Shown one piece after another: positions 32,278 through 40,746 of a stretch of DNA of 64,000 nt. The DNA comes from Chloroflexota bacterium. Its GTDB lineage: Bacteria; Chloroflexota; Dehalococcoidia; JACPQD01. The stretch spans positions 1 through 64,000 of the forward strand of contig JACPQD010000021.1 in the NCBI GenBank assembly GCA_016190665.1, written 5' to 3'. Below the pieces are notes generated by a model. That model made no database searches and had not been told where the DNA came from. It saw only the letters and a list, made by a program, of their open reading frames with translations. The number at the start of each line of letters is the position of its first letter. Position 1 is the first letter of the stretch. The position numbers and the translations under genes were made by a program.

Positions 32278-33396
32278 ATGGTACTTGGGCAGGGCAGGAT
32301 AACTGAGGAAGGGTTGGCCGAACTCAGAAGACGCCTCGGCATGTTCATACGCACCCGGCAGTTTAATACGGAGGCGACCCGGGACGCCATCCGGCATTTC
32401 GCCGATGGAATAGGGGATCCGAATCCGCTGTTTCGGGACGCGGAATACGCCCGGAAGACGCGCTGGGGCCACATTATCGCCCCGCCTTGCTTCCTCTATA
32501 GCGTCTACTCCTGCGCGGGAAGGGCTGGCGGCTTGCCTGGCGTTCACGGCCTTCACGGCGGCAACGACTGGGAGTTCTTCAGGGCCATAAACGTGGGCGA
32601 CCAGATCACCGCCCAGGACCAGTTCACCGATCTAGTGGAGAAAGAGAGTACCTATGCTCGCAGGACCGTGATCCAGTACAGCGTGGCCCACTACCGGAAC
32701 CAGAGCGGGGATATTATCGCCAAGACTACCGGCTGGCAGCTTAGAGCGGAGCGAAGGGCGGCGCAGGAGGGCGGCAAGTACAGGGAGCTGACTCCCTACA
32801 GGTACTCGGAGCAGGAGCTCCAGCATATCGAGGAGCAGGTGCTCTCCGAGGAGATAAGGGGGGCGCCGCCACGCTTCTGGGAGGACGTTCATGAGGGCGA
32901 TACGCTGGCCCCGGTAGTGAAGGGGCCCCTATCCCGAAACGACATGATGGCCTGGACCGTGGGATGGGGTGGGGCAAGCGGCATAGTCGCCCACGGCATT
33001 GCGCTACGCACCTTCCGCCGGCATCCTGCCTGGGGTTACCGGGACCCCGGCACGGGCACTATGGAGCCCATCCGTGAAGTGCATTACTCCTCTTCCCCGG
33101 CGGGGTCCATCGGGGTGCAAGTCGCCTATGACATAGGGGCGCAAAGGATCTCCTGGCTAGGCAATCTCATGACCCATTGGATAGGCGATGACGGCGTATT
33201 GAAGAAGCTCTATGCGGAGCTGAGGATCTTCAACATCCTGGGCGATACGACGTGGTGCAGGGGAAAGGTGGCCCGGAAATACGTGGAAAGCGGCGACCAC
33301 CTGGTCGACTGCGAGATTTGGGCGGAAAATCAACGAGGGCAAGTTACGAGTCCGGGGCGGGCGACGGTGGCCCTGCCTTCGAGGGCGGGGAGTTAG
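32278..33396 (+). CDS. MaoC/FAS1-like double-hotdog dehydratase
   Basis: Protein of about 372 aa with two hotdog-type domains. ATG 32278 follows AAGGAGG at good spacing. The first domain (about residues 20-170) resembles the FAS1-like dehydratase/MaoC N-terminal domain: RHFADGIGDPNPLFRDAEYA and GHIIAPPCFL. The second (about 215-370) includes FWEDVHEGDTLAPVVKGPLSRNDM, HYSSSPAGSIGVQ and WCRGKVARKY. Such proteins hydrate or dehydrate 3-hydroxyacyl-CoA or methylmalyl/mesaconyl-type CoA esters. It heads an operon with two class III CoA-transferases and a crotonase. This suggests CoA activation and beta-oxidation-like processing of an unusual acid; the substrate is not evident. Confidence 0.82.
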   Translation: MVLGQGRITEEGLAELRRRLGMFIRTRQFNTEATRDAIRHFADGIGDPNPLFRDAEYARKTRWGHIIAPPCFLYSVYSCAGRAGGLPGVHGLHGGNDWEFFRAINVGDQITAQDQFTDLVEKESTYARRTVIQYSVAHYRNQSGDIIAKTTGWQLRAERRAAQEGGKYRELTPYRYSEQELQHIEEQVLSEEIRGAPPRFWEDVHEGDTLAPVVKGPLSRNDMMAWTVGWGGASGIVAHGIALRTFRRHPAWGYRDPGTGTMEPIREVHYSSSPAGSIGVQVAYDIGAQRISWLGNLMTHWIGDDGVLKKLYAELRIFNILGDTTWCRGKVARKYVESGDHLVDCEIWAENQRGQVTSPGRATVALPSRAGS

Positions 33397-33505
33397 AGAG
33401 GTCGCGCGACCTCGTCGGAGTCGCGACGCTGCCGTCGCTCAACATTCAGTAACATGGCGGTCAGTGTCGTCGCCGTTGTCGACGGTTAGAGAGTAAGGTG
33501 GAAAC

Positions 33506-34762
33506 ATCGAAGAAGCGACTTCCAGGAAAACCGGCGACAATGTTTCCTGCCTGGCGGGTCTGAAAATCCTTGATCTAACCCACCATATCGCTGGGCCTTA
33601 CTGCACGGCCCTTCTGGCCGGGTTCGGGGCTGAAGTCCTCAAGATCGAAAGGCCCTCCACTGGTGACCACGCCAGGGCCGTCGGCCCGTTCCCTGACGAT
33701 AGACCACATCCTGAGAAGAGCGGCCTCTTCCTGCACCTCAATGCGGGTAAGAGGAGCATCACTCTGAACCTCAAGACCGCCACAGGAAGGGATATCCTGA
33801 AAAGGCTGGCCCGAGAATACGATGTGGTGGTGGAGAGTTTCGCGCCCCGTGTGATGCCTGGCCTGGGGCTGTCCTACGAAACCCTCGCGGGCCTGAATCC
33901 GCGCCTGATAGTGACCTCCCTCTCTAATTTCGGGCAGGATGGTCCCTATCGTGACTGGAAGGCCCAGGATATCACTGAGTACGCCCTCGGCGGCCTGATG
34001 TACGTGATAGGCGACCCTGACCGAGAGCCCCTGAAGTCTGGGGGGTCACAGGCCCAATATCAGGCAGGCCTGGTGGCTGCCATCGGCACCATGGCGGCGC
34101 TCAACTGCCGGGATGTCAGCGGACTGGGACAGCACGTGGACATCTCCATCATGGAGAGCGTGTTGAATCTTGTGGCCCGCCTGATGACCATCTATTTTTA
34201 TGAGGGCGTGAACGGGCTCCGTAACGGCAGCCGCTACATGCGGCGCAGCGATAGTTGCCATACTCGGAACCACCCCACGGGGATCTATCCATGCAAGGAT
34301 GGCTACATCGGTCTCGCCGCCCAAACCCAGGCTCAGTGGGAATCCCTCTGTGTCATGATGGAGCGGGCCGACCTCTTGACGGACGAACGGTTCAAAGATG
34401 CTTCTTCTCGTGGCGTTCACGCCGATGAAGTGGACGCCATCATCGCCGACTGGCTCAAGGATAAGTCGCCAGGGGATGCCTTCGAACTCGGCGGTTCCTG
34501 CCGGGTGCCCTTCGGTATAGTGAATTCGATTGCCGACTTGTTCGACGACGCGCAGTTGCGCGAGAGAGCGTATTTCCAGGAGGTCGAGCATGCCGTTGCC
34601 GGGAAGCTTAGGTATCCAGGCGCTCCTTTTCGCATGGCAGAAAGCGCCTGGCGCCCGGGCCGGGCGCCTCTGCTCGGCGAGCACAACGAGGAGACCTTCT
34701 GCCAGCGCCTGGGGTACAGCCGGCAAGATCTGGTGCGTCTGCGGCAGGCAGGCATAATCTAG
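33506..34762 (+). CDS. Class III (CaiB/BaiF) CoA-transferase, apparent ATC start
   Basis: CoA-transferase of about 418 aa. The ORF track starts at 33824, but homology extends upstream in the same frame: LAGLKILDLTHHIAGPYCTALLAGFGAEVLKIE is the normal N-terminus. The frame opens after TAA at 33494 with no ATG, GTG or TTG before that block. ATC 33506 lies 5-6 nt after AAGGTGG and is the best start, making a rare AUC initiation or a base-call error likely. Family blocks include TSLSNFGQDGPYRDWKAQDI, NHPTGIYPCKDGYIGLAAQTQAQW and GVNGLRNGS. The active-site Asp is expected in QHVDISIMESV. It is followed 3 bp later by a second family member, suggesting a heteromeric pair. Confidence 0.82.
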   Translation: MEEATSRKTGDNVSCLAGLKILDLTHHIAGPYCTALLAGFGAEVLKIERPSTGDHARAVGPFPDDRPHPEKSGLFLHLNAGKRSITLNLKTATGRDILKRLAREYDVVVESFAPRVMPGLGLSYETLAGLNPRLIVTSLSNFGQDGPYRDWKAQDITEYALGGLMYVIGDPDREPLKSGGSQAQYQAGLVAAIGTMAALNCRDVSGLGQHVDISIMESVLNLVARLMTIYFYEGVNGLRNGSRYMRRSDSCHTRNHPTGIYPCKDGYIGLAAQTQAQWESLCVMMERADLLTDERFKDASSRGVHADEVDAIIADWLKDKSPGDAFELGGSCRVPFGIVNSIADLFDDAQLRERAYFQEVEHAVAGKLRYPGAPFRMAESAWRPGRAPLLGEHNEETFCQRLGYSRQDLVRLRQAGII

Positions 34763-34765
34763 GAC

Positions 34766-36013
34766 ATGGCTATGTTGGCACTTGAAGGACTCAGGGTTAT
34801 CGACCTGACGACGGTCTGGGCGGGGCCGCTGGGTACGCAGTTCCTGGGGGACCTGGGGGCGGAGGTCATCAAAGTGGAGTCCTGCGCCTACCCGGATATG
34901 CTGCGCGGCTTTGCCGCCCCGCCGTCGAAACCTGGAGAGCGTTTCTGGGATAGGGGTGGGTACTTCCACACTTTGAATCGCAACAAGTATGGCGTCACCC
35001 TGGACTTGCGGGATGACCTTGGAAAGCGCGCCTTCAGGGCGCTAGTAAGAATCGCCGACGTTGTCATCGAGAACTTCAGCCTTCGGGTAATGAGAAACCT
35101 GGGGTTGGACTACCTGGCGCTTCGGGCTGTCAAGCCGGACCTCATAATGGTCTCCATGCCAGGCTATGGCGCTTCTGGCCCGTATAAGGATTATCCCGCG
35201 TGGGGTGAGACTATCGACCCCACGTCCGGCCTGGCCAGCATCACCGGGTATTTGGATGGACCCCCAATGCGTTCCGGGGTGGCCTATGGCGATCCTATTG
35301 CCGGTGTGTACGCCGCGCTCGCCGTCCTTATGGCAGCCTATCAGCGGCGGCGGACGGGCGAGGGACAGTATGTGGACGTATCCCACCTCGAAGGGCTAAT
35401 CCGGCTTCTGGGAGAGGCCGTCATGGATTACTCAATGAACGGAAGGGTATGGGGAAGACTGGGCAACCGGCATCTCCTTATGGTGCCACACGGCTGCTAC
35501 CGCTGCCGAGGGGAGGATAGGTGGATCGCTATCGCCGTGGCTTCAGATCAAGAATGGTCTTCCTTCTGCGGCGCCATCGGACAGCCGGAATGGACCCGAG
35601 ACGCGCGGTTCGTCACCAGCGCCGGCCGCCTGGCGAACGAGGATGAGTTGGATCGGCTCATCGAGAGTTGGACACGGCAACGCGATCACCGCGAGGCGAC
35701 GCGCGTACTTCAGGAGGCTGGCGTTGCCGCCGGGGCCGTGCTCACCGCCGAGGATCTTTGCCACGACCCCCACATCGTGGCGCGTGGTATCGTGCAGCAG
35801 GTTGCCCATTGCGAGACCGGCCCGGGGCTGCTGCCCGGGACGACCATCAAGCTGTCGCGCACGCCGGGCGGCATACGGAAGGCGGCGCCGTGCTTGGGAG
35901 AAGATAACGAATATGTGCTGGGCGAGTTGGTGGGGATGTCAGCGGAAGATGTGGCTGAGCTAGCTGACCGTGGGGTTATTGGGACCGCGCCGCTGGACAC
36001 CGGAAGGACATGA
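34766..36013 (+). CDS. Class III (CaiB/BaiF) CoA-transferase
   Basis: CoA-transferase of 415 aa. N-terminal block LEGLRVIDLTTVWAGPLGTQFLGDLGAEVIKVE; the catalytic Asp lies in GQYVDVSHLEGLIRLLGEAVMD; also MPGYGASGPYKDYPAWGETIDP and HGCYRCRGEDRWIAIAV. It is paired with the preceding gene (3-bp spacing), as in heteromeric benzylsuccinate or succinyl-CoA:acid CoA-transferases (BbsEF-type), although separate homodimers are possible. It would swap CoA from a donor thioester to a carboxylic acid before the MaoC-like and crotonase steps. ATG 34772 is an alternative start. Confidence 0.9.
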   Translation: MAMLALEGLRVIDLTTVWAGPLGTQFLGDLGAEVIKVESCAYPDMLRGFAAPPSKPGERFWDRGGYFHTLNRNKYGVTLDLRDDLGKRAFRALVRIADVVIENFSLRVMRNLGLDYLALRAVKPDLIMVSMPGYGASGPYKDYPAWGETIDPTSGLASITGYLDGPPMRSGVAYGDPIAGVYAALAVLMAAYQRRRTGEGQYVDVSHLEGLIRLLGEAVMDYSMNGRVWGRLGNRHLLMVPHGCYRCRGEDRWIAIAVASDQEWSSFCGAIGQPEWTRDARFVTSAGRLANEDELDRLIESWTRQRDHREATRVLQEAGVAAGAVLTAEDLCHDPHIVARGIVQQVAHCETGPGLLPGTTIKLSRTPGGIRKAAPCLGEDNEYVLGELVGMSAEDVAELADRGVIGTAPLDTGRT

Positions 36014-36047
36014 TTGCCAGGCTTAGATTTCGTTGCAGGAGGCCAAA

Positions 36048-36818
36048 GTGTCTGTTGTTCTCTATGAAAAGAGGGGTAACGTTGCCTACGTTACTGTTAA
36101 CCGCCCGGAGGCGATGAATGCTCTAAGCCAGGAGGTGAAGGCGCGTCTCGCTGATGCCTGGGATGCGATCGAGAACGACCGCGATGTCTGGGCGGCGATT
36201 GTCACTGGCGCGGGAGACAAGGCATTCTCGGCTGGGGCAGACCTCAAGGAAATGGGGAAGCGCCTCCACGGGCCTGATTCGTGGGAGGTATGGAGGCCTT
36301 GAGGCCTCACGGGTGGGGTGGAGGTCTCCAAACCCCTCATCGCAGCAATAAACGGCTACTGCCTGGCTGGCGGCCAAGAGTTGGCCCTGGCCTGTGACAT
36401 CAGGATTGCCTCCGATACGGCGCATTTTGGCGCCCCGGAGGTGAAACGGGGCATACTTCATGGCTACGGGGCGTTGCGTCTGGTCCATGCTATCCCCATG
36501 GCCAGCGCCATGGAGATGCTGCTGACTGGGGAGATGATTGATGCGCAGGAGGCGCTACGCATAGGGCTGGTGAGCCGAGTTGTCCCCCAGGTTCAGTTGA
36601 TGTCGACGGCCGAGGCGATCGCCCAGCGCATCTGCGAGAACAGCGCGGTGGCGGTGCGCGCGATCAAGGACCTGGCCTATCGCGGACTGGGGATGCCCCT
36701 GGAACACGGACTGCGCTATTATGCTCACGTCAACCGGCTGGTGCACGCGTCCGAGGATGCCAGGGAGGGGCCGCGCGCCTTCACTGAGAAGCGGAAGGCG
36801 GACTTCAAAGGCCGGTGA
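36048..36818 (+). pseudogene. Crotonase-family gene interrupted by an in-frame TGA
   Basis: The GTG at 36048 follows AGGAGG. The frame runs 84 codons to TGA at 36300-36302 and then continues open, same frame, to 36818. Together the halves make one 256-residue crotonase: NRPEAMNALSQEV, SAGADLKEMGKR, WEVWRP[stop]GLTGGVEVSKP, INGYCLAGGQELALACD, FGAPEVKRG. The TGA sits between the first and second oxyanion blocks. It lacks the UxxC context and a convincing hairpin, so Sec is unlikely; a TGG or CGA to TGA change or base-call error is simplest. The second half alone lacks the first oxyanion block and would be inactive. It is last in the MaoC/CoA-transferase operon. Confidence 0.8.
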
Positions 36819-36857
36819 GGCTGGTCGACGATTTCAGGAAGCGGGGTGGGCGCAAAG

Positions 36858-36890
36858 AGACCGCAGCGGTCTCCGAGACCGCTGCGGTCT
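36858..36890. terminator. Bidirectional terminator hairpin
   Basis: AGACCGCAGCGGTC-TCCGA-GACCGCTGCGGTCT: a perfect 14-bp stem between the convergent crotonase and repeat-protein genes, followed on the plus strand by TTGCC. Confidence 0.7.
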
Positions 36891-36942
36891 TGCCGACGAT
36901 CACCAGGTCGGCACTTCGGCTGGGAGTGGTTGGGCTCGTAGC

Positions 36943-38211
36943 CTACCAGATGGTACGGCCGCCCAGCCCCATCATACCCTGACCAGGGGCGAATCCCTGA
37001 CTGCCGGCGCCAGGGGAGTTCCAGTCGCCACGACCCCGTCCCATCATTCCGGGGCCAGGGGCGAATCCCTGAGTGCCAGCGCCAGGGGAGTTCCAGTTGC
37101 CACGGCCACGTCCCATCATGCCCGGGCCGGGCATGGCGCCAACGCCGCCGTCCCACTGGCCGCGCATGCCCAAGCCGCGCCCCGCACGACCGAATCCGGT
37201 CCGCTCCACCATCGCTTTGACCCGTTCGGCTATGCCCTGCAGTCGGGCATCGGCCTGCGCCTGGGTTATGCGGCCTTCCGCCACGAGCTTGGCCAGTTGG
37301 GCCTTGAAGTCGGCCACGATGGTGTCGATGAGCTTCTGCTCACTGACCCCTTTGGCCTGAGCGATCTGGGCCAGGGACTTCCCCGCCTTGAGCTCGGTCA
37401 AGATCTGGTCGCGCGTCATGCCCAGGAGCTGAGTTACGGCGTCAGAGAGAAACCCGAAGCCACCCCACGCGCCGTGCATGCCGCCGGCGCGGCCGAAGCC
37501 GGTGCGCTCCACCATTGCCTTGACGCGGTCAGCGATACCCTGCAATCGGGCATCGGCCTGGGCCTGGGTTATGCGGCCCTCCGCCACGAGTTTCGCCAGT
37601 TGGGCCTTGAAGTCGGCCACGATGGTGTCGATGAGCTTCTGCTCGCTGACGCCCTTGGCCTGAGCGATCTGGGCCAGGGACTTGCCCGCTTTCAGCTCAG
37701 TCAGGACCTGTTCGCGGGTCATGCCCAGGAGCCGCGTCACGGCGTCAGAGAGAAACCCGAAGCCACCCCACGCGCCGTGCATGCCGCCGGCGCGGCCGAA
37801 GCCGGTGCGCTCCACCATTGCCTTGACCCTGGCCTCAATATTCTGAAGGCGCGCATCCCTCTGGGCCGCAGTGATCTTGCCCTCGGTTACGAGCTTATTC
37901 AGTTGGGCCTTGAAGTCGGCAACGATGGTGTCGATGAGCTTCTGCTCGCTGATGCCCTTGGCCTGAGCGATCTGGGCCAGGGACTTGCCCGCCTTCAGTT
38001 CGGTCAGGACCTGGTCGCGGGTCATGCCCAGGAGCTGGAGCACAGCATCGGAAAGAAAGCCATGGCCGATTCCGCCCATACCGTGCTCCTCCACTCCTGT
38101 CGTGGACGGTGGAGCCGGCGCCCGATCGGCGGCCAGGACTGTTCCGGCCAGAAGCCCGATGACCGCCATCGCGATCAGGGCCACCCCTCCCACCTTGAAC
38201 CATTTCATCAT
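36943..38211 (-). CDS. Exported tandem-repeat protein (3 x 101 aa) with Met/Gly-rich tail
   Basis: Protein of 422 aa with a signal peptide (MMKWFKVGGVALIAMAVIGLLAGTVLAA). ATG 38211 follows GGAGAACG. Three repeats of about 101 aa follow, each FLSDAV-(T/L)-(Q/R)LLGMTR..., LKAGKSLAQIAQAKG, IVADFKAQL, RVKAMVERTGFGRA. The repeats are charged, helix-forming and lack cysteines; each resembles a DUF2680-type helical unit. The tail has two or three copies of GPGMMGRGRG-(N/D)-WNSPGAG. It is 3' of a DUF5667 protein and ECF sigma factor on the same strand, so it is a probable target or member of that regulon. Function unknown; perhaps an envelope or metal-responsive protein. Confidence 0.82.
   Translation of the reverse strand: MMKWFKVGGVALIAMAVIGLLAGTVLAADRAPAPPSTTGVEEHGMGGIGHGFLSDAVLQLLGMTRDQVLTELKAGKSLAQIAQAKGISEQKLIDTIVADFKAQLNKLVTEGKITAAQRDARLQNIEARVKAMVERTGFGRAGGMHGAWGGFGFLSDAVTRLLGMTREQVLTELKAGKSLAQIAQAKGVSEQKLIDTIVADFKAQLAKLVAEGRITQAQADARLQGIADRVKAMVERTGFGRAGGMHGAWGGFGFLSDAVTQLLGMTRDQILTELKAGKSLAQIAQAKGVSEQKLIDTIVADFKAQLAKLVAEGRITQAQADARLQGIAERVKAMVERTGFGRAGRGLGMRGQWDGGVGAMPGPGMMGRGRGNWNSPGAGTQGFAPGPGMMGRGRGDWNSPGAGSQGFAPGQGMMGLGGRTIW
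37203..38100. repeat. Tandem 303-bp coding repeats
   Basis: The landmark GCTCCACCAT(C/T)GC recurs at 37203, 37506 and 37809, an exact 303-bp (101-codon) period. Units 1 and 2 (by coordinate) are almost identical at DNA level, including GTGTCGATGAGCTTCTGCTC; the third is more diverged, implying recent unequal duplication. Confidence 0.88.
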
Positions 38212-38287
38212 AGTCCGTTCTCCTCTCTGCATTTATGATTTATGTCGAATCGGCCAGCCGCGGTTCCGACCGATACGCTACGCTTGC

Positions 38288-39529
38288 TCAAGGTCGGCCA
38301 CCCGTACCTCGACCCATCCCCGGCCCCATACCCGATGGAGGCTGCCATGTGGGCGGTTGAGAAGCGCCGCCCAGCGTTGTCGGGCCAGCGCCCGGCCCCA
38401 TCATGCCGGGTCCCCATCCGCTCGAAGGCTGCCGTGGGGGAGCCTGGCGCTGCGCATCCGTTGTGCCGGCCCCCTGTCCGGCGCCGGGTCCCATCATCCC
38501 AGGTCCCGCATCGGACGGGGGTTGTGGGTTCGAGTCATTCTGTGATTGTCCCGGCCCCATCATCCCTGGACCCGGGTCCGGGGCAAGCTGAGGGCCACGA
38601 CCTTGGGGCCAATTCCGTGGCCCGGCCCCTGGATATCTGCTCTCGGGGCTGGAGGGAGCGGGCGCCCCATCGAGACCACCGGCGCTGCCAGGTCCGCCGG
38701 GGGCTCTGCCCATCCACCGCCTCATGCGGCTCCACTGACTTCGCACCCTCTCCAGGTTGCCGCCGGACGCGGTGAGCGCAGTCTCATAGCCGCGTTCGGA
38801 GACAAGCATCGCGCGTTGCAAGGAAGGCCGGGCCTGTTCGGGGGCTTTGTCCATCACATTCTCAAGGACGGACATGTGCCTGACAGCATTTATCTCCAGA
38901 AGGTCATGGAGCTTCTGCTTATCTCGCCTGCTGAAGATGCGCTCATTGGCGATCGCGCCGGTGGCTGCTGCCTCCTTAACCGTCGCCAGGTGGTGATCGA
39001 GGCGCTCGGTAAGATCGCCCATGGAGGTGGGTCTGCCCAACTCCGCCAGGGCGGTCAACTCCCGAACTCGGTTGTCAACGAAACTCATGTGAAGGATTAT
39101 CCTGCTTGCCTCCGAAGGGGTCACAGCCAACTGAACGTTTTCCGTAGCAACCTTGATTCCGTAAAGCGGGTCGCCGGGGAGGCTGCCGTTTGCGGCGCCC
39201 ACGGTGCCCCCACCTATGAGGAAGACGACCGCTACCGCGGCTGCGGCCGGCGCCCAGCGGCGCCGCCATCCGAAGATCAGGGGTCTGCCGCCGGAGGCGG
39301 GCTTCTTGCGGCGGCTCATGGCCATCTGAAGCCGGTAACGGGTTTGGGCTTTGAAATCTGCCGTTGGCTCCATGCCAGCTACTCGACTCAGCGATTTTGC
39401 CACCTGCAAGAGAGGGAACAACTCGGCCTCCCTGCCAGGGAAGTCCTTAAGGCAAGCGTCGAGGCTCTCGCCCCTCAAGTAGATACGGTCTATGCATTCG
39501 TCCAGTATGTCTTGAATCTCTCTAGTCAT
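38288..39529 (-). CDS. DUF5667-domain membrane protein (anti-sigma-like)
   Basis: Protein of 413 aa. The N-terminal cytoplasmic part (about residues 1-85: ILDECIDRIYLRGESLDACLKDFPGREAEL) resembles the sigma-interacting region found with ECF factors in Chloroflexota. One membrane segment follows (WAPAAAAVAVVFLIGGGTVGAA, about 92-113). The external DUF5667 domain begins GSLPGDPLYGIKVATENVQLAV. The C-terminal third is a low-complexity Gly/Pro/Met/Gln region (PGPGMMGPGQ...), similar in style to the tail of the downstream repeat protein. It lies 34 bp downstream of the ECF sigma gene, the standard arrangement of a sigma factor and its membrane regulator. Confidence 0.82.
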   Translation of the reverse strand: MTREIQDILDECIDRIYLRGESLDACLKDFPGREAELFPLLQVAKSLSRVAGMEPTADFKAQTRYRLQMAMSRRKKPASGGRPLIFGWRRRWAPAAAAVAVVFLIGGGTVGAANGSLPGDPLYGIKVATENVQLAVTPSEASRIILHMSFVDNRVRELTALAELGRPTSMGDLTERLDHHLATVKEAAATGAIANERIFSRRDKQKLHDLLEINAVRHMSVLENVMDKAPEQARPSLQRAMLVSERGYETALTASGGNLERVRSQWSRMRRWMGRAPGGPGSAGGLDGAPAPSSPESRYPGAGPRNWPQGRGPQLAPDPGPGMMGPGQSQNDSNPQPPSDAGPGMMGPGAGQGAGTTDAQRQAPPRQPSSGWGPGMMGPGAGPTTLGGASQPPTWQPPSGMGPGMGRGTGGRP

Positions 39530-39563
39530 GCGTATTCTCCTCGATCCCGTCCACGCTCTTCTT

Positions 39564-40139
39564 TCAAGCTGGACTGCCTGCGAGGCAGCGTCTGAGAGTA
39601 ACCAGGGCGCTATGCTGCAATGCCTTGACGGCGCCTTCTGACTTTCCCATAATCGCCGCCACCTCTGCGCTGGAGAGTTCGCCGGCGAAGCGGAAGGAAA
39701 TCACCTGTCTTTGGGCTTCGGTGAGCCGCTTGATGGCGGCGGCCAACTCCTGCAAGGTCACCTTCAACTCCACCAACTCCAATGGCCCCGGCTCCTTGCT
39801 GGGAATCGCCTCGATGAGGGGCGCCATTTCAGCTCTGGACCGCCTCCTGATAAGGTCCACCACCAGATTGTGGGCTATTCTGAAGAGCCAGGAGGAAAAA
39901 GGCATGCCGCGCCACCTGTAGTTGCCAATCGACTCAAGGGCTTTCAAAAAGACCTGCTCGGTCAGGTCTTCCGCGTCGGCCTTGTTGCCCAATCTGAGGA
40001 AGGCGTATCGATATATCTTGTCAAAGTACTTCTCGTACAGCTGAGCAAAGGCATCGGAGTCACCGGCTTGTGCTCGGTGGACAGTTTCCTGCTCGCTGCA
40101 AGCCTGCGGAGTCGCCGGCGTCTGGTGGTGTTCTCTCAT
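39564..40139 (-). CDS. ECF-type RNA polymerase sigma factor
   Basis: Sigma-70 family ECF factor, about 191 aa from ATG 40139 (MREHHQTPATPQ). GTG 40142 is also possible, and the longer ORF is improbable. Region 2: FAQLYEKYFDKIYRYAFLRLGNKADAEDLTEQVFLKALESI with YRWRGMPFSSWLFRIAHNLVVDLIRRRSR. Region 4: LTEAQRQVISFRFAGELSSAEVAAIMGKSEGAVKALQHSALVTLRR. It is followed by the DUF5667 regulator and the repeat protein on the same strand, forming a likely envelope-stress or metal-response regulon. Its stimulus is unknown. Confidence 0.93.
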   Translation of the reverse strand: MREHHQTPATPQACSEQETVHRAQAGDSDAFAQLYEKYFDKIYRYAFLRLGNKADAEDLTEQVFLKALESIGNYRWRGMPFSSWLFRIAHNLVVDLIRRRSRAEMAPLIEAIPSKEPGPLELVELKVTLQELAAAIKRLTEAQRQVISFRFAGELSSAEVAAIMGKSEGAVKALQHSALVTLRRCLAGSPA

Positions 40140-40447
40140 CACCCTACTTCGTACCAGGTTAATGCACTTTGGGGAGCGCCCCGACCGCGACCGGCCGTCC
40201 GTCAGGTTGTTTTGAATGGTTCTGCTTTTTATAACGTAGATACCAGCCAAAGGTTAGGAGAGAGGTTGGACGGCTTTCGAAAGTGCGTTGAAATCCTCAG
40301 TCGGCTCGGCTCACAGCGCCGGCAATACGAGGCGGCGAAGTTGACACTCCCCTCGAATATAGCATACGATATTGCTCAGGGGGAGCGACAGTGGCGACCG
40401 GGAGGAGGACTCACGTCAACTCGCGAGTCGTCAACGTCCAGGGATTT
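40140..40447 (+). promoter_or_regulatory. Gap between ECF sigma gene and tRNA-Thr, with tRNA promoter
   Basis: No gene. The plus strand has TTGACA (40341-40346), 18-bp spacer, TACGAT (40365-40370), the likely promoter of tRNA-Thr about 75 bp downstream. I see no clear ECF-type promoter for the sigma gene. Confidence 0.5.
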
Positions 40448-40522
40448 GCCAGCGTAGCTCAGGGGTAGAGCAGCGGTTTCGTAAACCGCCGGTCGTCGGT
40501 TCGAATCCGACCGCTGGCTCCA
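40448..40522 (+). tRNA. tRNA-Thr (CGT)
   Basis: Acceptor GCCAGCG/CGCTGGC, D-arm GCTCAGGGGTAGAGC, anticodon stem GCGGT/ACCGC with loop TTCGTAA (anticodon CGT), T-arm GTCGGTTCGAATCCGAC. Unlike tRNA-Asp it encodes the 3' CCA. Confidence 0.96.
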
Positions 40523-40746
40523 GATGGCGTCCTGCGGGAAACTGCGTGGCTCAGACAGGACACGGGAAACGCAGTTCTCTAGCGCCTCAAGAAACCGCGT
40601 GTCGTTTCCACATCAATGAGGGTTCAAGTCTAATTCCTCTCCCGCGCGTAACTATCTCCACACAAGATAACGGTCGCAGGCGAGCCAACTTCGAAAGACG
40701 GCTCGCGGACTGTTGTGGACATGGCATGTCGCCGCCGCAGGAACAG

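Noticed and set aside
36300-36302. Selenocysteine reading of the TGA in the crotonase
   Set aside because: The context is PUGLTGG with no nearby Cys. The possible stem (GGCCTC/GAGGTC) starts directly after the codon, unlike the 10-13 nt spacing of the UGSC genes, and crotonases have no known Sec site.
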